Shown in pieces: positions 21,101 through 30,200 of a stretch of DNA of 64,000 bases. The notes beneath the pieces were generated by a model. That model was not told the origin of the DNA, made no database searches, and saw nothing but the letters and a program-made list of their open reading frames with translations. Source of the stretch: Lodderomyces elongisporus (taxonomy: Eukaryota; Ascomycota; Pichiomycetes; Serinales; Debaryomycetaceae). Numbering within the stretch: position 1 is the first letter of the stretch; each line of letters starts with the position of its first letter. The stretch lies in contig NC_083674.1 of NCBI RefSeq assembly GCF_030384665.1, positions 1,736,001 to 1,800,000 on the forward strand. The letters run 5' to 3'. The translations under genes were made by a program, and so were the position numbers.

Positions 21101-21387
21101 TACATGCTTCTGTAAACACATCAACATCTTCTCATTCAGCTAGCGAGTTGACCAGTTATGCTGGCCAGTTTTATTCAAAAACAGACTCTTCGCCATATTT
21201 TCCCAAATTCGACGACTTTTCCAATGGGGTAGATTTAGGCATAAATGTAGGTGTTGGACCAAGAACAGGAACCGGGACAGAAGTCGGGGCAGAAATAGGA
21301 ACGATCAAAGCTAGCCAAGATTTCGATGCAGCCCAAGACTTGATGGGGTTGAAGAGAAGTTCATCCCAAAGTAGAAACTATCCATAA
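18115..21387 (+). CDS. Zn(II)2Cys6 transcription factor, Cat8/Sip4 type
   Basis: Predicted 1090-residue fungal zinc-cluster activator. The DNA-binding domain has cysteines 32, 35, 42, 48, 51 and 58 (C-x2-C-x6-C-x5-C-x2-C-x6-C), followed by [20 protein letters not shown] and a coiled-coil dimerisation helix to about residue 98. That linker is characteristic of yeast Cat8 and Sip4, which switch on gluconeogenic and glyoxylate genes through carbon-source response elements. The long middle region is helical and hydrophobic, like the fungal middle homology region. A Pro/Gln/Ala repeat lies at about residues 940-990, and an acidic patch ([11 protein letters not shown]) near 865. A second ATG at codon 17 is an alternative start. 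Which of Cat8 or Sip4 it corresponds to is not settled. It converges with PEX8. Confidence 0.88.
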   Translation: MELRGGGVKPEKAASNMKLISTSSGIRVSQACDRCRIKKIKCDGNSPCLNCKKAEFECKTSDKLTRRAFPKGYTENLEKKVRALEEELALLKERLGEQLTPKDVSLVHSGQQTKEASPTSIPTTTTTANDKVMFQSTAQTVQINNPIDQIFNLDDRGIIIGNDNLNFESQFNHLLINMNLPFLKITNSHNFLLNDPHDYLYNPSYAKSNQFHNKNLDAIYNPLTKTHSPEPGLNELPGDVYDLFIKLINNFKNIFRSKKELDIQIALFFLNYNVFIPIFDYHQFMENYDEFHTMYPFIFTYDDSTINGFNLSNANDYDVVNKFLMTIIQIYAMVIITNPTINLNLLLNHSDPHYLINSRGEKSIVKSLYDFLPYFNGFQISIHQLQTYLLLLYYSLLTNNKEKSLILSSLINAFIGILGINLNSKNLFFNDLSLSQQQRRNRVKIFWNFKVLLKCFNLKFGFKPSLNTTVINPVTIDRYFQLTPEKLSLLLGEDDTDLFNTMLKPSIEFLNLMNIVIPSSFSPNYYQYLKNDTKKKEREKGKEHHSHNHHRLDWILNEDDGEGNDGNLNYNFNQFLVIDKNLANWRLSLKAKKLSLAPFNINMGLPNILNITENDLYHDVSKESIPKEILMNYYQTGGQVDIYTASQLIKIQLNFHYILIRSMNYLNFIVDKELNAVYYKQIALISQEVLHYFLLIFDHVGKFHEKMDEPRISTNSIVMESLGLDVDEDGFVINDFSVKRRRKSHSKQGHAKKIVRDIPLSPFNPMLNGLSLTVINLKKSIVLQMLYLLICQMKYIKQNSLIKDVHHSCLLLVNSVDLFLKVFINYKPGMSPGKTNDDILFLKLLNDELREDMLHYQQQSHHDSDDEDDEDGHGIGTKEGNYYKSIDWDNENLDEDLKYLKICKFIKYRSQAFLEQLNNSTNISRGTLVQVSTNGRKVSAPASAPAPASAQAQAQAQAHAPAQAPAHAQAPAQAQAQAPAQAPAPAPAPAQVNANLHASVNTSTSSHSASELTSYAGQFYSKTDSSPYFPKFDDFSNGVDLGINVGVGPRTGTGTEVGAEIGTIKASQDFDAAQDLMGLKRSSSQSRNYP
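20932..21087 (+). repeat. CCAGCA/CAAGCA hexanucleotide-type coding repeat (Pro-Ala/Gln-Ala)
   Basis: A GCACCA/GCACAA/GCACAG repeat about 155 bases long inside the zinc-cluster gene. It encodes alternating alanine with proline, glutamine, serine or histidine. The antisense frames are also open, which creates false ORFs. Confidence 0.9.
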
Positions 21388-21592
21388 CCTAATGATACAA
21401 AATGAACAATGTCAAATGCAATGCAATGCAATTGACAAAATTTGCTGGAAAAGTCGAAGCGGCCGGATATTATTGTATAAGTTTTATATAGATGTTAATT
21501 TATATCGACAAGAAAAAAAAAATAAAAAAATAAAAAAAAAGAGAGAAAGAATAATTACAGAACAATAAATCAAATAAAGAAGGAAATATTTC

Positions 21593-23914
21593 TCACAACC
21601 TTGCATGTGCTATTTGCGATTGTTGCATTTTTTCAGGAATTTGCTTATCCTCATACCACCATTTCATCGCTAACTCCACACGATTTAAATCCAAGCTATC
21701 ACTGAACACTTTCCATAACATTCCTACAAGATAATCTCTTTCCACATCATTGCTTTTGACAATCAAGCTCCATATAACCTCCACCCATGGAGTAAATCTG
21801 GAAACTGGGAAGTATGGCACCAAGTTAATTAATGCTAGCACTGCAGCTTCTCTGGCAGTTTCAGGAAGTAGTCTCTGTCCATAATTGTAATCTTTTTTGA
21901 ACTTGGGAAACAAATCTCGTACAACTTTATCTTTTGGCTTCTTGGCTTTGTTGTCGTGTATAATGTCGTTATCCAACCGTTTGTCTTGCTCTAAAGTGTT
22001 TAACGTCGAATTGGCTTCAACTTCTGCAATGGGTTGTGCCGAGGCAAAATTTGGGTTTTCCTCAGGTGTCCCGATACGAATCCCTGGTTGTATTGGTTTA
22101 CATTTATCAGCAAGAAAGATGAAAAATTCTTCTGCCGAGTTTGAAAATTTTGAGCCTGGAGTTGAAGGCTGGTGAGGGTTTGAAAGAATTTTCTTGCCAA
22201 TGGTTTCAATAGCTATGCACAATTGAGTAGCCGAAATTCTCTTGGGGAATTGTTGAATGAGTAAGTTAACGTACTCTATGCAATCGCTGAGATTGGCGTT
22301 CTTGCTATTGGCGAAATAAAACAAGAGAACAGAATGGCTCGCTTCAATTAAGTCGTCATTTTGATATTGGCGATCGTTTGCCAAACTTTTTGCTATGTTA
22401 TAAATTTCTTTTGCAAACAATTCATTATGTATGTTCTTCAGTTGGAGATAATTCTCCCATAGTCCAAGAACAAACAAAACTTTAGCTTGCATAATATAAT
22501 CATTGTTCAAAACATCTGGGTACATGTTGACTTCTTTATAGTCTCCTATTAAATTCATTGTCAAGTGTTCAAAGTAGCTACCAGTGCTCAAGCTCAATTC
22601 AATGCTGAGATAGTAAACAAAATTGTACGTATCAAACCCACCTTGCCCAATAGAAAGTAAAATAAAGTTTAAGTAGTATAGGTTAGGCAATACTTTCAAA
22701 GCTATGCCTCTATACTCTTTATCAATTATTGCTAAATCTCGGTGATTAAACCAAATCATATGCGATTTGTTATTCCCCGTAAGGAACCTCGTGAACAAAC
22801 CTTGAAATATAATAATCTCGGAAAATAATAGATTTTTCATAAAATACCAAAACAGTTGAAACAAAGAATTGCTGTTCTTCACAGAAGTGAAGGTATTGAA
22901 AACCGACAGCGTACACAATTGTGACAACTCTTTATTGAATTGAGTTACTCGCAGTAACAAGGAGTCAATCAAAGTTTCCATCTGTTCATCATATTTCAAA
23001 TGACTCAAGTATGCCGCCAAGAGAAATGAAAACCTATTCAAATGTTTGATAACTGGTTTTTGCATGATTTCGATTTGGATATTGTTCTCCAAATCTGGGT
23101 CTTGGGGGTTTAAATGAAAAAACTTCTGATAAACTATTGTCGAAACTTGCTGGTTTAAAAACATCATATCGACAAGAGCATCAACCATGAACGTGTTGCC
23201 AATTTTGTTTGTGTAAAGTTTGACATTCTCTTCCTTTTTAAAGACCAACGCCAAACTAGTCACGCTCAAAAATATAATGTCCTTAGTATAGGTATTAGAT
23301 AAACTATATTGCAAACAGTTTATAAAAATACGTTTCATCTTTGAGCTCCATTCTTGGAAAAACCAGCGATACTTGATAAAGTTGGAGCTACTATACAACT
23401 CATCTCTAAGAGTATTAGAAAGAGATATACCACATATTACGGGGAGTACTTTCCAACTATTGGCAATTGGGTTAAATGCAACAAAGTTTTCAATTTCACT
23501 CCCAATCCTTGAATAAAACAGTTTCAATGATAAAGTGGGCTGTGATATCTTTAGTTTCTTATCGAATATCAACTTGAACACCTCGATGATTGGATACATT
23601 TCTTCAAAAGAAGCCGTGGGGTACCCTTCACCACCAAAACAAGTGGTACTGTTCAAAAAACTGCTAAATACCAAACCCAAATTCTGCTCATGCTTAATAT
23701 ATGGAATGTAATTGTACAAGTAGCCCAACACTTGGTTGATGGTCAATTCTGGTTTGGGGTAACGCAAAGTATGAATGACATAGTCTAACTCCTGTGGTGT
23801 ATATGTAGAAGTATCCGAACGAGATTGATATGCCACCCCCAGTGATGGGTTTCTTCCTGGGTTATTTAGCAAGCTTCTTCCCTGTGGCCCCAACTTGTGA
23901 TAAAGATCTGACAT
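21593..23914 (-). CDS. PEX8: Peroxisomal import protein PEX8
   Basis: Predicted 773-residue Pex8, the intraperoxisomal protein that links docking and RING complexes during matrix-protein import. Recognition rests on family blocks: NSWKVLPVICGISLSN near 155, IGQGGFDTYNFVYYLS near 425, and a C-terminal LAMKWWYEDK, which matches yeast Pex8 LAIDWWYT in the same place. The protein ends HARL, a weak form of the type-1 peroxisomal targeting signal (SKL in yeast). It is mostly helical without membrane segments and is longer than yeast Pex8 (about 590 residues). The start MSDLYHKL is the first ATG; seven upstream codons have only a GTG. It diverges from the phosphatase gene, with 441 bases between starts. 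Confidence 0.85.
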   Translation of the reverse strand: MSDLYHKLGPQGRSLLNNPGRNPSLGVAYQSRSDTSTYTPQELDYVIHTLRYPKPELTINQVLGYLYNYIPYIKHEQNLGLVFSSFLNSTTCFGGEGYPTASFEEMYPIIEVFKLIFDKKLKISQPTLSLKLFYSRIGSEIENFVAFNPIANSWKVLPVICGISLSNTLRDELYSSSNFIKYRWFFQEWSSKMKRIFINCLQYSLSNTYTKDIIFLSVTSLALVFKKEENVKLYTNKIGNTFMVDALVDMMFLNQQVSTIVYQKFFHLNPQDPDLENNIQIEIMQKPVIKHLNRFSFLLAAYLSHLKYDEQMETLIDSLLLRVTQFNKELSQLCTLSVFNTFTSVKNSNSLFQLFWYFMKNLLFSEIIIFQGLFTRFLTGNNKSHMIWFNHRDLAIIDKEYRGIALKVLPNLYYLNFILLSIGQGGFDTYNFVYYLSIELSLSTGSYFEHLTMNLIGDYKEVNMYPDVLNNDYIMQAKVLFVLGLWENYLQLKNIHNELFAKEIYNIAKSLANDRQYQNDDLIEASHSVLLFYFANSKNANLSDCIEYVNLLIQQFPKRISATQLCIAIETIGKKILSNPHQPSTPGSKFSNSAEEFFIFLADKCKPIQPGIRIGTPEENPNFASAQPIAEVEANSTLNTLEQDKRLDNDIIHDNKAKKPKDKVVRDLFPKFKKDYNYGQRLLPETAREAAVLALINLVPYFPVSRFTPWVEVIWSLIVKSNDVERDYLVGMLWKVFSDSLDLNRVELAMKWWYEDKQIPEKMQQSQIAHARL

Positions 23915-24355
23915 TCTGTGTAGTACTGAGTTCACTTGTATTTATACGTATGAGTTGTGGGAAGAAAAAAAAAATGGCGTTGATAAAATGTGGGGTTCGA
24001 TAGTTTTTGATCAAGATTCGCAATTCTGATTACTATTTAATGTTCTATTTTTTTTTTTTTTATGAACAATTTTTTTTTTTACTACAAGAGCAACAATGTA
24101 AACCGCGGCTTTTATATAAATTGGTCGGAAAAATCCAATCGCTACGTACGCATAATAATAGGTCATGGGTGATACGATAATGTTAAGGTTCAGTGGTTTA
24201 TTAATTCAAAACTCCCAACATCAACAGTATCACTTGACATCTCATTTATTTTTTATTATTGACTTATTAATGAATAGACCAATTGGAATTTTGACTGATT
24301 AAACTTCTGTCGAATCGTTTAGTCAATATAGTACAATGTTTAACCAACCTTCGAC
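23915..24355. other. Bidirectional promoter between PEX8 and the phosphatase gene
   Basis: A 441-base AT-rich region with T10-T12 runs near 24050-24080. A TATATAAA-like element at about 24114 and a palindromic CGTACG-like segment near 24146 are the only landmarks. No ORF. Confidence 0.5.
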
Positions 24356-25348
24356 ATGAGCTATATATGTAGATTACTATTCTTTTTTTGTTTTAGTCAA
24401 ACAATAGTTGATGCTCAGACAATTTTTTTTTTCAGACCAGCTCATATATTACCAGCTTTTGATTCATCTAGACAGTATTTTGCTCAAAGCAAAAGGGACA
24501 TCCCTATAGGTGAGGTTGACGAATCGAATTTTGGCCTTTTACCAAATTACACATGGAACGACGTTGTTGACAGCTTGGCTTCTAATGAAAAACTATTCTT
24601 TTTGCAAAGACACGGTGAAGGGTGGCACAATGTTGCAAGACGCTATTTGAATATCTCATACCATGATTGGCAGTGTCATTGGTCGTTGGTCGATGGCAAG
24701 GATGGTATTGAGTGGTATGATGCCGAATTGACGCCTCGCGGAAAAAAGCAAGTTGCATCATTAGCACACAAGATCAAACATACAGATGAATTTCCATTTC
24801 CACTGAGATTCTATGTAAGTCCATTAAGGAGAACGTTGCAGACTTGGCTCGGAACATGGCAAAATTTAACAAGTAAAATTCCAACAATTAAAGAAAATGC
24901 TAGAGAAAAGTACGGAATCGATTCCGAAAGCAAAAGACACGAAAAGGAGTACATTGTAGCCAAATTCCCAAATGAATTTAAATTTGAACCTTACTTTTCT
25001 GAATTTGATGATAAATGGTCGCTGGAAGAGAGAGAAAAATTGCAGCATTGTCGGTATAGAGCAGCTACTTTGTTGCGGGACATATTCAAGGAGGTGACCG
25101 ATAACGAAAAGGTAATAAGTGTTGTCTCTCATTCGGGAATCATCTATTGCATCTTGGATGTTGTACAACATAGATATTATGGACTCCATACTGCCGGCTT
25201 AATCCCTGTAATTGTCAAGATGGAGAGAGAAACAAAATTGTACCCTTTGGACGATGCATTTTCAAACTTTACGGATTGGTGTCCATCTCATTTCACTTCC
25301 GAAACATATATAGAGCAAACGGTTAGTGAGAAGGAAAATGAATATTAG
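24356..25348 (+). CDS. Histidine-phosphatase (phosphoglycerate-mutase-like) protein, probably secreted
   Basis: Predicted 330-residue member of the histidine phosphatase superfamily, Pmu1-like. The phospho-accepting motif LQRHGEGWHN places the catalytic His at 86 after Arg85, the second His is at 259 in VVSHSGI, and SPLRRTLQT supplies the conserved arginines. The N-terminus has a hydrophobic stretch at residues 5-19 ending VDAQ, like a signal peptide. Four N-glycosylation sequons (N64-Y-T, N99-I-S, N170-L-T, N304-F-T) also suggest passage through the ER. The substrate is unknown; Pmu1 relatives are broad phosphomonoesterases and mutase-like proteins. It converges with HEM13 (245 bases). A membrane anchor instead of a cleaved signal is possible, because a second short hydrophobic patch follows. 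Confidence 0.82.
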   Translation: MSYICRLLFFFCFSQTIVDAQTIFFFRPAHILPAFDSSRQYFAQSKRDIPIGEVDESNFGLLPNYTWNDVVDSLASNEKLFFLQRHGEGWHNVARRYLNISYHDWQCHWSLVDGKDGIEWYDAELTPRGKKQVASLAHKIKHTDEFPFPLRFYVSPLRRTLQTWLGTWQNLTSKIPTIKENAREKYGIDSESKRHEKEYIVAKFPNEFKFEPYFSEFDDKWSLEEREKLQHCRYRAATLLRDIFKEVTDNEKVISVVSHSGIIYCILDVVQHRYYGLHTAGLIPVIVKMERETKLYPLDDAFSNFTDWCPSHFTSETYIEQTVSEKENEY

Positions 25349-25593
25349 AATGCTAATTTGCATCTCATCATTGGTTGTAGTCATAATAAATTAAAACTAT
25401 TTACATAATTTTGCAGATTCTGATGGCATACACAAAAACACCTCGATTTACACCAACTTACACCAACTCATACCAACTTACACATACACTATTTCCCACC
25501 TTCATATCCACATTTAAGCATGTGCATACATTCATACGTTTTTATTATTCTTTCTTTCTTTTTTTTTTTTTTTTTTATTCTCTCATCCGCATT

Positions 25594-26565
25594 CTAAACC
25601 CAGTCTACTGGGTTTTTTAAAACTTGCAACAATTTATCTTCCTCAGAGCCAGGTTCAGGATGATGGTCGTAGACCCAACTTGCGGTGGCAGGCAACGACA
25701 TTAATATACTCTCAACTCTGGAACCTGGAGTTTGCAAACCAAATTGAGTGCCTCTATCCAAAACTAAGTTGAATTCAACGTATCTTCCTCTTCTAATCTG
25801 TTGCCAATTTTTTTGCTCAGGTGTGAATGGCGTATCCTTACGTTTTTCAATGATTGGGCAATATGCTGGAATAAAAGCATCGAAACAGCTCTCTACAATC
25901 TTCAAAATTTCATCCGCCGGTTTGGAATCAAAGTCATCAAAGAAAATACCACCTACCCCACGAGTCTCTCCTCTGTGTTTGATCAAAAAGTACTCATTAC
26001 ACCACTTCTTGTATTTAGGAAACAATGTTTCATCGTATTTGTCCAAGGCATCCTTGTGCTTTTGATGGAAAAGTTTGGCGTCCTCCTCGTATAGATAGGA
26101 AGGTGTCAAATCAGCACCACCACCAAACCACCAGGTCTGAACCTCGTTCGTGTCTGGGTCCGTGGTTTCAAAGTACCTATAGTTCAAGTGTGTTGTTGGT
26201 GCATGAGGATTTATTGGGTGGATAACAAGCGACAAACCACAAGCAAAAAAATCAACACTTCCGTCTTTACTGCTTCCTCTTAAATTGGAGTGGTCGGCTC
26301 TCATTCTCTCAACAGCTTGAGGAGGCAATTTTCCATGCACCACCGAGATATTGACACCGCCTTTTTCAAAAGTTGTACCATTTTGCAAAACCATCGATTG
26401 GCCACCACCACCGTTGTTACCTCTTGTCCATGCATCAGTGTGGAATGTAACAGTGTCCAAGTCTGCTATTGCTTTGGTAATTTCTTGTTGCTTCAAACGG
26501 ACAAGCGCTTCCATCCGCTCTCTAATGGGTAATGAAGTATCATGGATTTGATCTGGGCCAGCCAT
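25594..26565 (-). CDS. HEM13: Coproporphyrinogen III oxidase, oxygen-dependent (HEM13)
   Basis: Predicted 323-residue enzyme that converts coproporphyrinogen III to protoporphyrinogen IX with molecular oxygen in haem synthesis, cytosolic in yeasts. Family signatures are abundant: [21 protein letters not shown] near 53-75, [69 protein letters not shown], and the C-terminal [20 protein letters not shown]. The length equals the usual yeast enzyme. The ATG context and the family N-terminus support the start. Oxygen and haem regulation are known for HEM13 in yeasts, but I could not identify a specific element. It converges with the phosphatase gene. Confidence 0.97.
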   Translation of the reverse strand: MAGPDQIHDTSLPIRERMEALVRLKQQEITKAIADLDTVTFHTDAWTRGNNGGGGQSMVLQNGTTFEKGGVNISVVHGKLPPQAVERMRADHSNLRGSSKDGSVDFFACGLSLVIHPINPHAPTTHLNYRYFETTDPDTNEVQTWWFGGGADLTPSYLYEEDAKLFHQKHKDALDKYDETLFPKYKKWCNEYFLIKHRGETRGVGGIFFDDFDSKPADEILKIVESCFDAFIPAYCPIIEKRKDTPFTPEQKNWQQIRRGRYVEFNLVLDRGTQFGLQTPGSRVESILMSLPATASWVYDHHPEPGSEEDKLLQVLKNPVDWV

Positions 26566-27299
26566 ATTTGTTAAATTGACAATTATATAGTTTCAATTGT
26601 TTCGGGAGGAAAGAGAGGATCCTTAATTAAAAAGCGAAAAAACGAAAAAACGAAAAGTAGGAAAAAGGAAAAAGGAAAATAAAAAGCTTTTCGCTAGTGA
26701 AAATATGTTTTGCTATAATTTGGCAGAATTGAGAAATTGCACAGCCTTTATATATGAAGGTTTGTAATTGTAGATAAATTTGTATATTTATATATTTGTA
26801 TATATAAATTCGTTATTTGAGACCTTATCCTGGATGATTTTGAGGACTAGGTGATTGTTGGTCCGCCAGGTTTTTTGTTGTTCCCTTGATCATGCCACTA
26901 TCGTTTAAATTTTGAGAAATTGCAGTATTGACACATGCTTACACAAAAATAAAAACCAACTCAAATTTAAACAGCATTAAAAAAAAAATACAAAATAGAG
27001 CGATCGTAAGAGTGTAATACTGTTTTATACAACACAATCAGCTGCTCTAGAGTATAGTATGACGCGGCTGAATGGAGTCCATGTTATAGGCAAAGAAAAA
27101 GCGATGATGGTATTATAGTTTTGATCAAAAGGTATGATGGACGTTAACTTCTACGTAGGATACACTAAAGATTTTACCTTGAGTTATTTTTCCGACCTTT
27201 CTCAACATCAAAAATAATAAAAAATAAAATGAAAAAAAAAAATTTGAAAAAAAAAACACTAATGAATAATAAAACAGTTTCTAAATTAAGTCACCAAAA
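26566..27299. other. HEM13 promoter region and KRE5 3' flank
   Basis: About 735 bases. Next to HEM13 there is a GGAAAAA/ACGAAAAA repeat at 26635-26680, then AT-rich sequence with TATATA elements near 26790. A-tracts lie beside the KRE5 stop. I see no RNA gene or coding potential. Confidence 0.5.
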
Positions 27300-30200
27300 C
27301 TAAAGCTCATCATGGTAGTCTGTGTCATCCCAACCACCCTCTTCTCCATCGGATGCTTCTTCAACAAAATCACCAGCTTGTTCTTCCTCATCAGCACCAG
27401 CCGTACCACCAAGTTTAGGGTCTAGTCTTTGACTTATTTCAATGATATTTTGAGCATTTTGGTATAGCATCTTGATTTTCTTTTCGTATGCTTTCAACTC
27501 TGGGATCTCCTGACTAACTACAAGACCTTTACTTCCTCTTTCGTCATCACTTTCATTTTCTTCGTATGTAATTATTTTTGCTCCCTGCAAGGTGGATTTA
27601 GGGCACCATTTATCAGTCCAGCCCCAAACATTGGATAAGGTCTCAATTTTAATTCTTCCCTGAAGATTGTTCACCAAATCCTGATCTAATATATGCAAAG
27701 ATTGCGAGTCGCTCGAAAGTTTTTGGTAGTGTGATCTAAGCACATTTCCTATACCTAAATCTCTAATTCTTGTTAAATTTGCCACAAACATCTCACTACT
27801 ATGGTAATTTAAGCCATTCTTACCCAAGATCTCATGCCAGTACCCATGCTTCCAAAACATGTCAACGTCACCATTTTCTTTGTCCTCACACATCGAGGGG
27901 AATGCATATGGTGCATTGTATAACTCCAAATTCACTAGAGTACTTAGATCCGCACGACAAATCAGGTTAGGACTCATATATACAACATTTTCAAGCTCTT
28001 GCGGGAAAAGCACATCCAAAAACAATACTTTGTAACCTTGACATATCTTTTGCTTTAGCAATTGTCTTCTCACAAAGTTTGGCCACTTGTAAGTTACAAA
28101 TTCGATTGTCACATTGTATTCTGTTTCCAATTGTAATTTCATTGCTTTGAAAGTTGAGGATGCATAGTTTGAAAGTACCCAAAAAGTGACATCCGCAGAA
28201 GGATTATATTTTCTTACAGATGCTATGAGTTTTCCAACCAGACTTTCATCCAGTTTCTTGCAAATGGTTGTGAATATATTCAAGTTGGAATCAAAGCGAG
28301 TTTTACTTTTTCGTTTTTGGTTTTGCACTTGTAGTTTGTCATTCTCCTGTTTTCTCTTAAGGAAAGCTTTTGACAAAGTGTCATCCACTCTCACATGCAA
28401 CTGAGTCCCACTTAAATCAAATACAGGCACATCAAATGTTTGCAGCTCCTCAATAGCAACATTTGAGTCGTATTTGTTCCTCGATGCCGATAATAGTACA
28501 TGATCTGAGCTTGCACTTAAAGATTGTGAAACGCCAGGAGGTGCTTTCATCTGGAAATAGTTTAAAGCGGACATCACCAAAGTATCCGTTTTGCTATTGT
28601 CTGAGCTAAGCTCTAATTGCAATTGCTCTGGTGTTCGACCAGTGTGAATATCTCTTGCGTAACCATCCACCAACAAGCCAGTCATTTTGAAATTGAAATA
28701 AACGTTGCTTAGGCTTGGGTTAAAGCAATCCGGATCCATATTTGTAGGAAAATAACCATTTCCTTCGACTACCCATTTCTCAGGGTACTCCGTCTTAAGC
28801 AGATAATTTGCAAAAGGAAGGTTCTCATAAACAGCACTTGGCTTGGTGTCAAGTAACCATTGACCATTTGTACCAAAAATCGGTATTGAAGAAGGGTATA
28901 TTCCGCGATAAAACCTTTTATAAGGTAAAGTTTCGCTTCCCATAACTCCTCCATTTCCTATAATCCCTGGCTGCAACAAGATTCTAATATTAACAAAAGA
29001 AAAAGACTCAATCGCTGCAATCATGTTTATTGCTTTTTGCGAAAAACTTTCATCCATGGGGTCGATAATTAAAAGTACATCCACCGTCTTTTTTTCAGTA
29101 TAGGGCAAGATTTCGATCGAGTTTGACATATCAACTGAATCAAAATCAAACCTATTTACATCAACAACAAAAGTTTTATCATCAACGTGAAATGATTTTG
29201 TCACAACACTAGACAACAGATCAAACCAATCGTTGATACTTTTGTGGCCAAGTTTTGACATTTCATGTGCAAAGTCTATCAAGTCAAAGTTGTGGAATGC
29301 TTCAGGATAAGCTGAAACCACATCCTCAATCATGTTCAAACGTTGCTTCCATTCAAATTCTAAAAGCTCTTCCAAATCATTTACTGAGTACACAATGTCC
29401 ATTCTTAAATACCTTGAATTAAGGAGCATGTACGAATGCTGTGTAGGAAGTTGCATATGTTCCACGGCTTTAACAATTGTTTCGTTTCTTTGCGTCGACA
29501 ATTGGCCATTTCTGATAACATCATATAATTGGCTTAAACTCGAATCGGTCAATGCTGAAAAGTCAACAACATTATTTCCATATCGTTGTTGTTGTTGTTG
29601 TTGCTGCTGCTGCTGTTGCTGCAGATTCTTCATCAATTCTTTAAATATTGATGTATTTCCCAAATTCAAAACCCGAACTTGAATTGATGCTCCCAGTTCT
29701 ATTAGCTTCAATAAATTAATAAATTGCTTTAGAGAATCTTCATGGCTGAAATCAGAGACAAACCACATAGTCGCTGCTATTTGGTTCATTTGGCCCAGTT
29801 CCTTTTTTTTAAACAAATGAGAAATCTCTAATAGATCATCACCAATTAGCTTGTATAAACTGTCCCTTGGATTTTGACTAATGCGAGCATTGCGTCTGGC
29901 TTTGGCATTATTATAAAGTATATTTTTCAAGCCTCTTGAAGAAGGTGCCTGTTTAAGATTTGCCTTGAGACTCGAGATATCCTGTGCAATTTGCTTACTC
30001 ATCGACATTTGCCAAGTGGGCAAGGAAAGGTCGTATATGACACCATTGACAATAACAGATGGTTTAAAAATAGAATATTTCTCGGGAATAGTGTTGAGAT
30101 TAACGTTGAAGTTTTTCTCAAGATCCACTTTTTCAAAAACTTTTTCAAAATTGTCGCTATCATCCAAATATTTGTAAAGAAACGCCAACGCCTCCTGTGG

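Noticed and set aside
20901..21127. Antisense ORFs of valine/leucine or alanine/glycine over the zinc-cluster gene
   Set aside because: They are translations of the opposite strand of the Pro/Gln/Ala coding repeat.
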